In this document: positions 1-7,353 of the stretch, piece after piece | How the letters are laid out: every line of letters begins with the position of its first letter | Position numbering within the stretch: the stretch's first letter is position 1 | NCBI GenBank assembly: GCA_944390025.1 | Contig: CALXOK010000018.1 | Span: 1-39,468, forward strand | Direction: 5' to 3' | Origin: an uncultured Spirochaetales bacterium | GTDB lineage: Bacteria; Spirochaetota; Spirochaetia; Sphaerochaetales; Sphaerochaetaceae | Length of the DNA: 39,468 nt | The notes under the pieces: model-generated | Told to the model about the DNA's origin: nothing | Seen by the model: only the letters and a program-made list of their open reading frames with translations | Database searches by the model: none | Position numbers and translations under genes: made by a program

Positions 1-1512
1 CTGCATTCTCTCTTCTTCACTCAGTAGCTTAAGTTTCTCTTCTTCAGCTGCAATCTCAAGCTCAGATGAAGAGGCCTCAGTGCCACCTGAAGATGAAGAG
101 GTAAGATCAGAAAGCTGCTGAGATAAATCAGCACGTATAGCAGCATACATTGCGATTCTTTCGCTGATAATCCCGGCAAGCTCATCATCACCTGCATTCA
201 TCGCACGGGACAGAGCAAGCATATCGCTTCGCCAGGTCTTATCAAGCTCAGCTATCTGATTCTCAAGTGACCAGACCATCCCCTCTTCTGTAGATGAATA
301 AAGAGCCTGGACTTCAGCATTTTTCTCCTTCTCACTATCAAGCAGACTGAGACGTTCTTCCTGTGCTTTTTTCTTAGCTTCTTCAGTTGCCAGAGCTTCT
401 GCTTCAGCTGCATTCAGCTCCTTGCGTTTTTCAAGCTCTTTTTCAATCTGTCCTATCCAGTCTTCCTGCTGCGCTTTCAGCTTCACATAATTATTTGCAG
501 GATCCGCAAGCAGAGAATCAAACCAATTGACAGACATAAACTCTTCAAGTTTGGCAAGGTAGTCTGTGAGATCTGCAGTATTCATCTGAAGCACATCAGA
601 AATGGACATATGAGAAGATACAGCCTTCCCCAGATTATATGTTTCAAGGAGCCCTGTCAGTGAGTTTAATAGATAAGTAGGAGCTTCAATAAACGGAGCA
701 AAGAAATCCGATAAAGTGTTTCCAACCTCTCCTGTGAACTTGCCAAAAGCGCTGGATAAGCCCTGAAGCGGAGAAACTTCAGCAACCTTCTCTGCAACCC
801 CGCCAACCTTAGCTTCAATCTCATCAAGTATCAGGATTTGAGCCTCATACAGCTGATTCTGTTCAACAAGGGAAGCAATCTGATCTTCAATCTCTCCGCT
901 GATCATGATACCCTGCCGGCGTAATCTCGTGAGACCAGAGACAGGATCTTCGAGGACACGGCCCATATCTGAAATCGCAGAACCTATGTCAGATTTGAAT
1001 ACCGCTGCAATATCGCTGGAAGCTGTGATGATCCGGCCGAAAAGATCTGAAGAGATTGAATCGTAAGTTGCCAGTCTTGCTACAGCATCAATTGCCGCCT
1101 GTTTATCTTGATATGCGGCATCCTCAAGACGCTGTGTCATCTCATCAATCTGACCTGCAGTGATTTCACTGCTACGCCCTGTGGATTCTATGACAGCCTG
1201 AAGACGAACAAGACCCTGCCGCTCTGCTTCAGCATCCTGAAGTCCCTGCCGTATGACAAGGGAAGTAGCCGTGAGCCCTGCAGTGAAGATTGATAAAATA
1301 CCAGACAGGTCAGAAAATGATTTTTTCAGATTGTTTGTCGGAGGCAGGAGAAGCTGACTGTCCCGGGTCATGGAAGCATAACCAGTGCCAGCCCTGTTAG
1401 CACTGTCTTTAAGATTGTCCATGCTTCTCTTGACATCTTCAAACGTTCTCTTTGCCTGGTCGGCATTTGCCTTGATAACAATACTCAGCTGCTCATCAAT
1501 ACTGTTTGGCAT
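1..1512 (-). CDS. Tail tape measure protein, N-terminal 504 residues (cut by window edge)
   Basis: This is a long alpha-helical, Ala/Glu/Ser-rich reading frame that stays open to base 1, so the C-terminus is missing. The N-terminus starts MPNSIDEQLSIVIKANADQ, the form usual for lambda-type tape measure proteins, which set tail length and thread through the tail tube. A region around residues 90-230 has the aligned helical repeats of the prophage tail-length domain, including a SDIGSAISDMGRVLEDP stretch. Residues after about 340 are strongly coiled-coil. The ATG at 1512 has a GGAGG Shine-Dalgarno just upstream. It follows the tail chaperone genes, the conserved place for this gene. The family is clear; the full length is unknown. 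Confidence 0.85.
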   Translation of the reverse strand, partial: MPNSIDEQLSIVIKANADQAKRTFEDVKRSMDNLKDSANRAGTGYASMTRDSQLLLPPTNNLKKSFSDLSGILSIFTAGLTATSLVIRQGLQDAEAERQGLVRLQAVIESTGRSSEITAGQIDEMTQRLEDAAYQDKQAAIDAVARLATYDSISSDLFGRIITASSDIAAVFKSDIGSAISDMGRVLEDPVSGLTRLRRQGIMISGEIEDQIASLVEQNQLYEAQILILDEIEAKVGGVAEKVAEVSPLQGLSSAFGKFTGEVGNTLSDFFAPFIEAPTYLLNSLTGLLETYNLGKAVSSHMSISDVLQMNTADLTDYLAKLEEFMSVNWFDSLLADPANNYVKLKAQQEDWIGQIEKELEKRKELNAAEAEALATEEAKKKAQEERLSLLDSEKEKNAEVQALYSSTEEGMVWSLENQIAELDKTWRSDMLALSRAMNAGDDELAGIISERIAMYAAIRADLSQQLSDLTSSSSGGTEASSSELEIAAEEEKLKLLSEEERMQ

Positions 1513-1547
1513 ATGTCCTCCTTCTTATAGTTTGAAAGAAAGCCGGC

Positions 1548-1871
1548 TCATTTTTTTGAACCGGCTCTCTTGGTTTTATTTTGTGAAATGATTTTAATGA
1601 CCTCATCATAGTCATCTTCAAAGGCAGAAATCAGGGTAATGTATTCCTCTGTTTCTGAAGCGTACCCTTCACCATGAGGAAGACCGAATCGCTTATAGTC
1701 TTTCCATAGTCTTACGGCCTGATTGAGGTCTTCAGTGTAAAGAGGATAAATATCTTTCCTCTTTACAAGGCCATATGGGCTTCCGAGATCCACAGGCTGG
1801 TCATCGAACCAGGAACTCTTCTGCTCGACACCTAACAGCAGAGCCCGGAAGCCCTTTTTCAGGAAGGGAGC
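1548..1871 (-). CDS. Tail assembly chaperone, frameshifted C-terminal part (lambda T-like)
   Basis: The frame is open from 1871 (just after a TGA at 1874-1872) to 1548 and gives about 107 residues. It overlaps the end of the preceding tail gene by about 13 bases in the -1 frame. The only internal start-like codon, GTG at 1793, has no Shine-Dalgarno. The part upstream of that GTG also encodes a sensible peptide (LKKGFRALLLGVEQKSSW). This suggests translation by -1 frameshifting from the upstream frame, as for lambda G-GT and related tail chaperones placed just before the tape measure gene. The overlap contains C CCT TCC TGA, an imperfect slippery site, so the shift point is not certain. The alternative is independent initiation at 1793, giving an 81-aa protein. 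Confidence 0.6.
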   Translation of the reverse strand, partial: APFLKKGFRALLLGVEQKSSWFDDQPVDLGSPYGLVKRKDIYPLYTEDLNQAVRLWKDYKRFGLPHGEGYASETEEYITLISAFEDDYDEVIKIISQNKTKRAGSKK

Positions 1872-2269
1872 TCATCCTTCAGGTTGTTTCTTGTAATCTC
1901 ATTTACAATCAGCGCAACAAGACTGGAAGCAAAACTGCTTCTTATTTCCAGAAGTTCTGCACCTGTCTTGATTTCCCTGTCTTTGCCATTTTCTGAGACA
2001 GTGAGATTCTCGATTGTAACATTTGATTCAAGGATGACTTTCTTCGAATCAATCTCCGTATGGGCTTCTGCAAGTCCCTTTTTTCCCATTGAAGCGTATG
2101 TCTTGATCCATTCGCTTCTTTTGTATGGAAGCGGAACATCATAGCTGATAATCATCTTCTCATCTTCAGCAAGAGGAATTCTTTCACTTTCAGGGGCAAG
2201 CGGATTGGCATACTTGTTTTCTGTGAAATCTGGAATCCAAGTGCGTCTTTTATTTATTGTTATTCTCAC
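1859..2269 (-). CDS. Tail assembly chaperone, zero-frame product (lambda G-like)
   Basis: I start this 136-aa protein at GTG 2269, which has a GGAGG five to ten bases upstream. Longer in-frame extensions run inside the preceding gene and give an unphage-like, Arg/Leu-rich peptide. It is an acidic, soluble protein with a conserved-looking YDVPLPYKRSEWIKTY segment, and it ends NNLKDELPS. It lies directly between the tail tube genes and the tape measure gene, the place of the tail assembly chaperone that coats the tape measure during tail assembly. The role comes from position and from the adjacent -1-frame ORF; the sequence alone did not identify it. Confidence 0.6.
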   Translation of the reverse strand: MRITINKRRTWIPDFTENKYANPLAPESERIPLAEDEKMIISYDVPLPYKRSEWIKTYASMGKKGLAEAHTEIDSKKVILESNVTIENLTVSENGKDREIKTGAELLEIRSSFASSLVALIVNEITRNNLKDELPS

Positions 2270-2471
2270 CCTTACCCTCCTTAGACACAGCAGCATACTG
2301 AGATTCGGTCTTTGCAAAAGGCGGCACTTTGATATAAGCCACAAACTCAATCATGCCACCAGAAACTCTTGCAGAGCCAGGACGGCAATAAACGCCGTCC
2401 ACTTTCTTTCCGTCCGCATAGAGCTCAACCATGCCTTTCTGATCAGCAACAGGTTTCGCGGTTATCTTCAT
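2250..2471 (-). CDS. Small tail-region protein, unknown
   Basis: This 73-aa, Lys/Val-rich protein opens with ATG at 2471 overlapping the stop of the tail tube gene, so it is translationally coupled. The body looks like a short beta-rich domain (VELYADGKKVDGVYCRPGS), and the last dozen residues are charged and probably disordered. It sits between the tube protein and the chaperone. Its position would fit a minor tail or tube-accessory protein. I recognise no family. Confidence 0.6.
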   Translation of the reverse strand: MKITAKPVADQKGMVELYADGKKVDGVYCRPGSARVSGGMIEFVAYIKVPPFAKTESQYAAVSKEGKGENNNK

Positions 2472-3172
2472 GCTGACACCTCCCTCTCATAAGAGAATGA
2501 CGCAAGAGTCGTGTAGTTGAAATTGAAAGGAACTCCGCCGCTTGTCGGTGCATCTGCAGTGAATCCGTCAATGTACATTTTGCGGATGAGTGTGCGTTCA
2601 GTTTCTCCAACAACATCAGTCACTCTTGTAATGAAGAAATGCCACATGGTCTTGTCCTTGGAACGAGGAACATACGTGACCTTTTTTGTCCCACCAGCAG
2701 CTGTATCTTTGATGACAGGGCGGAAGAGGTTCTCAATCTTTCTTTGCATCTCGCTGTCAGTTTCATAGTAGCCACTGATTGTGCCGCTATCGCTGATATT
2801 GCCGTCGCCACGGATGTCCCTTTTGCCTTCCAGCCACTCGCACTGACTTGTCAAGTCAATCTGACCTTCGCTTGCATTGTTCGAGCAGTCAGTTGTCCAG
2901 CAGCTGACTCTCATATCAAAAGGAATCACCACATCGCCTTCTTCAAGCGGGTTGTCCTCCTGAGACGTGAATTTCTCGATGTAGATTGGCATTTCCACAT
3001 CAAGAGCCTTGCCTCCCTCAATGGATGAATCGACAAGAGTGTCAAAATAGCTGGTTGCACCTTTCTCCTTAATCAGGCAGAACCCTCCATCAAATGACTG
3101 TGATGTGCTTGTAAGCTCTGTACCTTCTTTCAGGAACCCGCTCTTGCCATCTGTAATTGTAATCTTGCTCAT
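2468..3172 (-). CDS. Major tail tube protein (probable)
   Basis: I chose the ATG at 3172, preceded by GAGGG. An upstream in-frame ATG at 3184 has poorer Shine-Dalgarno spacing. The 234-aa protein is rich in beta strands and small polar residues. It has no membrane segment and reads like a siphovirus tube subunit: SKITITDGKSGFLKEGTEL at the start and FNFNYTTLASFSYERE near the end. It follows the tail-terminator-like gene and precedes the chaperone and tape measure genes, the usual place for the tube subunit. No contractile sheath gene is beside it, which suggests a non-contractile tail. The assignment rests mainly on position and size. Confidence 0.6.
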   Translation of the reverse strand: MSKITITDGKSGFLKEGTELTSTSQSFDGGFCLIKEKGATSYFDTLVDSSIEGGKALDVEMPIYIEKFTSQEDNPLEEGDVVIPFDMRVSCWTTDCSNNASEGQIDLTSQCEWLEGKRDIRGDGNISDSGTISGYYETDSEMQRKIENLFRPVIKDTAAGGTKKVTYVPRSKDKTMWHFFITRVTDVVGETERTLIRKMYIDGFTADAPTSGGVPFNFNYTTLASFSYEREVSA

Positions 3173-3180
3173 AAATACCC

Positions 3181-3633
3181 TCATTTCTCCCAGATGCCAT
3201 CCGGGATATTCACTGTGATATACCTGGGTTCAGTCCACAGGTAATTCCACTGCCCTGTCTCCACGATTTTCTGTTCATTCTGGCTGAACGAACCTGTAGG
3301 AGTCACAGAGGATTCGAAACACAGGCGTGCCGTATATTCCCCTACAGGGAAGTCAACATACTGTTTGCCTTTGCATTTGTCATACAACGCCTCCAGGCGA
3401 AGACTTGCTGAAATGACTGATGACAGGTAAACATCAGGACCATCCCCGGCTCCTACCAGCGAAAGCTGCCATTTCAGGATGGATGCACCGATACCGTAAT
3501 GCTCTGATCCAAGGTACGTGAGACGAAGGGCCGGAGCTGCAGTACGGACAGGCTGTGGATCGTAAAGCACATCAAGACTGCTCTTATCCTTGAGGATTGT
3601 CTTGATCTGATCCAGCACTTCTTTCAATAACAT
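3181..3633 (-). CDS. Minor tail / tail terminator-like protein
   Basis: This 150-aa protein begins with an amphipathic helix (LLKEVLDQIKTILKD) followed by an alternating beta-strand body ending in a PRYITVNIPDG strand. That layout is usual for lambda U/Mu gp37-type tail completion proteins, which cap the tail tube. Its start lies inside the end of the gpG-like gene and its stop overlaps the upstream in-frame ATG of the tube gene, so the genes are tightly coupled. The sequence alone does not prove the family. Confidence 0.5.
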   Translation of the reverse strand: MLLKEVLDQIKTILKDKSSLDVLYDPQPVRTAAPALRLTYLGSEHYGIGASILKWQLSLVGAGDGPDVYLSSVISASLRLEALYDKCKGKQYVDFPVGEYTARLCFESSVTPTGSFSQNEQKIVETGQWNYLWTEPRYITVNIPDGIWEK

Positions 3634-4207
3634 GAAACATTCTCCTTATTACCTTGTCATCGTCATCATCGATATAGAAGAAAGGACGGGATGGAATCTT
3701 GATGCTCTTTTTCAAGATGAAAAGCATCACAGGTTTCTCGCCTTTCTTGAAAGCCATAAAGGCATTCCCACACCTGCGGCAGTAAAACCCACCTGATTTG
3801 TACAACCGTATCAGCCTGGAGATACTGCCTCCAACAGAAAGCAGCTTCTGCTTCATCTCGCGGTTTGCAGGAATCCAGAGATAGCCAGTACTGTTCTTTG
3901 CAGTAATCGTGCCGCCATAGTTATTGATTCTGGCACCTGCACGATTCGTTCCGATAATGACTGAGTCTCCTTCAACCCTGGACGATATTGATGAGAGCAG
4001 CGCACCTGTGTCTCGAAGAGGCTTGCCGATGTTGCCGGTTCTGAGGTTCTGAGTCAGAGGTGAGATTGGAGTAAAAGATCCCTTTGTTATCTTCCTCTGT
4101 GTTGAACTGACCATATACCGGCCGGCTCTTCTCAGAGCATCCTTCAGATTAAAATTGACTTTCGCATTCTTTTCGACCTGATAGGTTATCTCAATTCTGT
4201 CCGGCAT
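3584..4207 (-). CDS. Phage virion morphogenesis protein, Mu gpG-like
   Basis: I start at ATG 4207 (MPDRIEITYQ), preceded by GGTGAGG, and not at the longer frame inside the previous gene. This gives 207 aa. Visible features are the LRDTGALLSSI motif typical of Mu gpG-like (PF05069) tail completion/morphogenesis proteins, a following VIIGTNRAGARINNYGG strand-turn block, and a SRPFFYIDDDDD segment near the C-terminus. A CRRC pair lies in an insert that could hold a metal, but no second cysteine pair is present. Such proteins take part in joining head and tail. Its order, after the connector and before the tail terminator, agrees. Confidence 0.75.
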   Translation of the reverse strand: MPDRIEITYQVEKNAKVNFNLKDALRRAGRYMVSSTQRKITKGSFTPISPLTQNLRTGNIGKPLRDTGALLSSISSRVEGDSVIIGTNRAGARINNYGGTITAKNSTGYLWIPANREMKQKLLSVGGSISRLIRLYKSGGFYCRRCGNAFMAFKKGEKPVMLFILKKSIKIPSRPFFYIDDDDDKVIRRMFHVIERSAGSDQDNPQG

Positions 4208-4569
4208 GGCCTCACCGCTCCTGTCGGCAAGGGACACTGGCTCACAGATTGCCCGGAAGTGTAGCCTGATGCATCAACTGCATTGCCTGAGAAGGCTCTC
4301 AGCAGTTCCATGGAATCTTCCTTCTTGTCATCGGCCACAGCCTCGTTTTCGGCAGCACTGTAAAGCTCATAAAGTGCCCTCTTGATAACAGCCAGACGGA
4401 GAATCTCATTTGCCTCATCATACTGGCCCTTGGCCTGGATTACCTTGGCTTTCGCCCATATCACGGCTTTATCAAGGGCTCTCTGGGCCACAGCATCATC
4501 ACCTCCGGTGAGAACATCATAATTGTATGAGGAAATATCTTCCTTCAGCTCTTCTACTGTAATGCCCAT
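4186..4569 (-). CDS. Head-tail connector, Mu gp36/DUF1320-like
   Basis: This is a 127-aa helical protein with an N-terminal acidic stretch (GITVEELKEDI). It also has a region around residues 50-72 (ANEILRLAVIKRALYELYS) that looks like the helical core of DUF1320/gp36-type connector proteins. It follows the major capsid gene after 14 bases and overlaps the gpG-like gene, which is the Mu order. Such proteins form the adaptor ring between portal and tail. The final 20 residues overlap the next gene and look unstructured. Confidence 0.6.
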   Translation of the reverse strand: MGITVEELKEDISSYNYDVLTGGDDAVAQRALDKAVIWAKAKVIQAKGQYDEANEILRLAVIKRALYELYSAAENEAVADDKKEDSMELLRAFSGNAVDASGYTSGQSVSQCPLPTGAVRPCRTELR

Positions 4570-4583
4570 TCAAGCCTCCTTAA

Positions 4584-5705
4584 TCACTCGCCATCTCCGT
4601 CTGCATCCAGACTCCGGCCTTCTGTCTGATCAGCTGTGTTGACAGTGACATTGTTGTTGATGGTGAGATTTGTCCTCTCGCCTTCAGAAGCAGTCACAGT
4701 CGCCCAGCAGATTGAAGCCGGAGCAACAAGCGGCATCGGCTTGGACTCGGAAATGATCTTGATACCGGAAGGATCCTCAATCTGAACAGGCTTGCTGAAG
4801 AACGGTGTGGCCTGCAGATTTCCCTGGACATCATCAATTGCACAGTAGTCAAGTTCAGCAAGAGCAGGGATGACCATGCAAAGGCTGTTTGTGTCAATTG
4901 CATCCTTGACGATATCTGCACCGGATGAGTTCTTGTCGTTGTATGTCTCATCGACAAGGCAGATTGAGTAGCCCATGAAGCTGATTTCAGCATTGTTGAT
5001 TGTGGCTCCCATTCTTCCCTCAAGGCGAGTGGCCATGATGAGATTTGCGATTGTTGACCAGGCATTGGGACCCGCAAGAACAACCGGGGTGCCGGCATAG
5101 CCTGCGTCTGTAATCTTCTTTTTCATCTTGCGCAGAGTGTTCATCAGAGACACAAGTGTCGCACTCTCATCATCAAGCAGTGTTGAAAGACTCAGACTCT
5201 GTGTTGTGCCGAAATCAATTACATAACGCTCTGTCATTCCGTTGGAGTCCATCATGTAATCAATCTTGCCCTTGAGAGCCTGGGCACACAGTGCATTGCG
5301 GGTGAGCTCTGTAGTGCGCATGAGGTCCAGAACGATTCTGTCAATCTCAGCAGTCACAAGCGCTTCTGCATTCTCTCCTCCGTTTCCATACAGGTGACGC
5401 AGTGAATTGAGCTGGGCTCCTGTGAGGAAATCAGAAAGACGGATAGAAAGCGGTTCAATGCGTGTTGCTGAAGCATTCTTCGGATCAAGCGGAATTGCAT
5501 GACCGCCACGGCTGATGACAGGACGTCCTTTTGTAACCCTTGTAATCTCAGCAAGTGAAATCTCATCAGTTGCTCTTGAAATGCGGTTTGTAAACACACG
5601 GTCAAAAATCACAGAGGCCACAGGTGTCCTGAGCTCAGTCAGTCTTGCCACATTGCCTGTGGTGGCAATCAGGCTTCTTAAAAATTCAAGTAGTGTCATC
5701 TTCAC
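4584..5705 (-). CDS. Major capsid protein, lambda gpE-type
   Basis: This 373-aa protein has the layout of the phage major capsid protein E family. A short N-terminal helix (LLEFLRSLIATTG) is followed by a strand pair (TPVASVIFDRVFTNRISRA), the GHAIPLDPKNASATRIEPL loop region, a long spine helix near 120-150, and a beta-rich C-terminal half. It forms the icosahedral shell. It follows the decoration protein gene, and the ATG at 5705 has GGAGGAG just upstream. The C-terminal tail (about residues 345-373) is polar, with a DADGDGE end. The arrangement protease/scaffold, gpD-like, gpE-like is as in lambda. Confidence 0.85.
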   Translation of the reverse strand: MKMTLLEFLRSLIATTGNVARLTELRTPVASVIFDRVFTNRISRATDEISLAEITRVTKGRPVISRGGHAIPLDPKNASATRIEPLSIRLSDFLTGAQLNSLRHLYGNGGENAEALVTAEIDRIVLDLMRTTELTRNALCAQALKGKIDYMMDSNGMTERYVIDFGTTQSLSLSTLLDDESATLVSLMNTLRKMKKKITDAGYAGTPVVLAGPNAWSTIANLIMATRLEGRMGATINNAEISFMGYSICLVDETYNDKNSSGADIVKDAIDTNSLCMVIPALAELDYCAIDDVQGNLQATPFFSKPVQIEDPSGIKIISESKPMPLVAPASICWATVTASEGERTNLTINNNVTVNTADQTEGRSLDADGDGE

Positions 5706-5711
5706 TCCTCC

Positions 5712-6053
5712 TCAGTTAAGTACAAAAATTCCAGCAGTCTTCAGCTTCTGGATATCGGCTTCAGTCACAGCAGCTTCGCCGACCTTCACCTTGTCTCTCT
5801 TCACGGTGCCGTGAACCATGATTGTCACATGAGTCACATCCGTACTCTGTGTGGCAGTCTCACATGCGATACCATAGAAAGCGCTGTCGCTTGTTGAAGC
5901 GGGCTCAACTGCGCCATCAGTTCCGACCTTGACGACCTGCCCCCAGGCAACGCTTGAGCTTGCCTTGATTGCTCTTCTGTCAAGAACCACAGGGTGTCTG
6001 GCATCATACAGTTCACCGAATGTGATTCCTTCTGTTTTAGTGGACAACTTCAT
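5712..6053 (-). CDS. Head decoration protein, lambda gpD-like
   Basis: I start at ATG 6053 (MKLSTKTEGITFGELYD), which has GGAGG eight bases upstream; the longer frame to 6101 runs into the previous gene. The 113-aa protein is beta-rich with a VVKVGTDGAVEPAS turn and a FYGIACETATQSTDVTHVT block. This is the usual pattern of gpD-like cement proteins that bind capsid threefold sites. Six bases separate it from the capsid gene, as in lambda D-E. Confidence 0.75.
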   Translation of the reverse strand: MKLSTKTEGITFGELYDARHPVVLDRRAIKASSSVAWGQVVKVGTDGAVEPASTSDSAFYGIACETATQSTDVTHVTIMVHGTVKRDKVKVGEAAVTEADIQKLKTAGIFVLN

Positions 6054-6069
6054 ACTCGTCCCTCCTTGC

Positions 6070-7017
6070 TTAGAAATTCTTTGCCAGCTTCTGTGCATCA
6101 AACTTCACGGCAGAATTGTCCATTCTGTCAGAGAAATCCATGCGTCCAGGCTTCGGCTGTTTTCCGATTGCTTCTGCAATCTCTTTGAACAGTGTGATAA
6201 TCCTTGGTTCCTCTGCATCATCAGCAAAGTCCCAGTCTTCCAGAGCAAGGTCAGCAAATTCGTGGACCTTGTCCTTCATGCCTGCAGGAATCTTTCCTTC
6301 AAGTGACGCATCAAGTTTGGCCTTGACTGAAGACGAGAAGATTCTCCTGGCTCTGGCCTCAATATCACCTTTTCTGGTGTCTGGATCTGAATAATCCTCT
6401 CCCTCATGTCCTCCTGCAGCCTTCTCCTCTTTATCTTCTGGCTCAGGTACGGGCTGAGGCTCTGCTGGCTCCGGTTCAGGTTCTGGCTCTGGAGAAGGAT
6501 TATCTTCTTTCTCATCCAGTTCCACCGGTTCATCAGAGAAGTCAGCATAGGTGTAAAGGGCACCAGAACTCTCCTTGAATGCCTCATCATCTTTGTTGAC
6601 AGCTATTTTGTCGCCATCTGCAGAGGCAAGAATCTTGAGATCCCTGATAGCAGGAGGAACTGCACCGAGGAATGCAAGGTGATGAAGATAGTGCTTGCCA
6701 TCCGGCTTTGTCGGAATCGAGACAGACCATCCAGGATAGAATCTGCTCTTGATTGCATCCCAGAGGACACTCCTTATGGTGATATCACCGATGAGAACGG
6801 CATTGTCGTCATCAGTCTTCTCCAGGGTCAGGTTCTCGACATTGCCCCAGCTGGGCCACCAGTCATCCTTGCGGGCTGCGTAATGACCAAGCGAGATTGG
6901 GCATTTGCCATCGAATGTATCAATGACATCCTGGAGATCCTGGACGGTGATAGTACGACCGTCAGCACCGAAAGAACCGGTGCGTGCAATCTGTAAACGA
7001 ATCAGTTTATCGTCCAT
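6070..7017 (-). CDS. Prohead protease with scaffold C-terminus (Mu gpI/Z-like)
   Basis: This 315-aa protein begins with a strand-rich protease-like domain (residues about 1-150). It includes LGHYAARKDDWWPSWG, with a possible catalytic histidine, and SRFYPGWSVSIPT, with a serine in the position used by Mu-type and herpes-like assembly proteases. The FLGAVPPAIRDL segment is typical of the family. The second half is an acidic Pro/Glu-rich linker and a helical region, as expected for an internal scaffold removed during maturation. The ATG has AGGAGC upstream. It opens the second late block, after a terminator and a 336-bp gap, so it probably has its own promoter. Confidence 0.75.
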   Translation of the reverse strand: MDDKLIRLQIARTGSFGADGRTITVQDLQDVIDTFDGKCPISLGHYAARKDDWWPSWGNVENLTLEKTDDDNAVLIGDITIRSVLWDAIKSRFYPGWSVSIPTKPDGKHYLHHLAFLGAVPPAIRDLKILASADGDKIAVNKDDEAFKESSGALYTYADFSDEPVELDEKEDNPSPEPEPEPEPAEPQPVPEPEDKEEKAAGGHEGEDYSDPDTRKGDIEARARRIFSSSVKAKLDASLEGKIPAGMKDKVHEFADLALEDWDFADDAEEPRIITLFKEIAEAIGKQPKPGRMDFSDRMDNSAVKFDAQKLAKNF

Positions 7018-7230
7018 ATTCTGCTCCTATGATTTCAGTCTGTCACAGGAGCGTTTTGATATTTTTCACCACTTTTCTGTCTAAGTCGGGAGGAAGAAAG
7101 AGCGTAGCATATGTTTATGAACGTTTTTTGAACATTTTAAACGGGGGGTTACGGTAAAAGTGGAGTAATTTTACCTCCGGGAAAAACGTATGCGTTACAG
7201 GCACGTTTTTGAAGAACCCGGTTTCATGGC

Positions 7231-7260
7231 AAAAAAATAACCCGCCTCGTGATGGGCGGG
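7231..7260 (-). terminator. Rho-independent terminator of the packaging/head block
   Basis: On the minus strand a CCCGCC/GGGCGGG stem with a 5-7 base loop is followed by TTATTTTTTT. It lies downstream of the MuF gene and ends transcription before the protease/capsid block. Confidence 0.85.
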
Positions 7261-7263
7261 TCT

Positions 7264-7345
7264 CCTGCAGGTCCTGACCAGGCGGCGCGACCCTTGCGGC
7301 ATCTCGTCGCCTATTTACTGTCTCTTTATTTCGTTACCTGCACCC
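7264..7345 (-). other. Possible structured RNA element upstream of the terminator
   Basis: The sequences TGCAGGT (7266-7272) and ACCTGCA (7336-7342) form a perfect 7-bp inverted repeat. They enclose a GGTC-CT-GACC palindrome at 7270-7279, which competes with the outer stem, and a GCGAC/GTCGC stem between about 7285 and 7311. The element lies between the MuF stop codon and the terminator. It could be a structured 3' UTR or a small phage RNA. No known RNA family was recognised. Confidence 0.4.
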
Positions 7346-7353
7346 TTAAGTTA

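Larger units (their letters stand above)
7018..7353 (-). other. Intergenic gap between head gene blocks
   Basis: These 336 bases hold no convincing gene. They contain a rho-independent terminator (7231-7260), a folded segment upstream of it (7264-7345), and a perfect 7-bp inverted repeat GGTAAAA/TTTTACC at 7153-7159 and 7169-7175. Three GTTTT-type motifs lie at 7051, 7121 and 7202. The promoter of the capsid block should lie in the part closest to 7017, but I see no strong -35/-10 pair. Confidence 0.6.

Noticed and set aside
6406..6996. 196-aa plus-strand frame over the prohead protease gene
   Set aside because: It is the mirror of the Pro/Glu-rich protease frame, with no Shine-Dalgarno and an unlikely residue composition.
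7188..7306. 35-codon minus-strand frame beginning at ATG within the intergenic gap
   Set aside because: It crosses the terminator hairpin and its U-tract and lacks a convincing Shine-Dalgarno, so it is not a MuF immunity gene.
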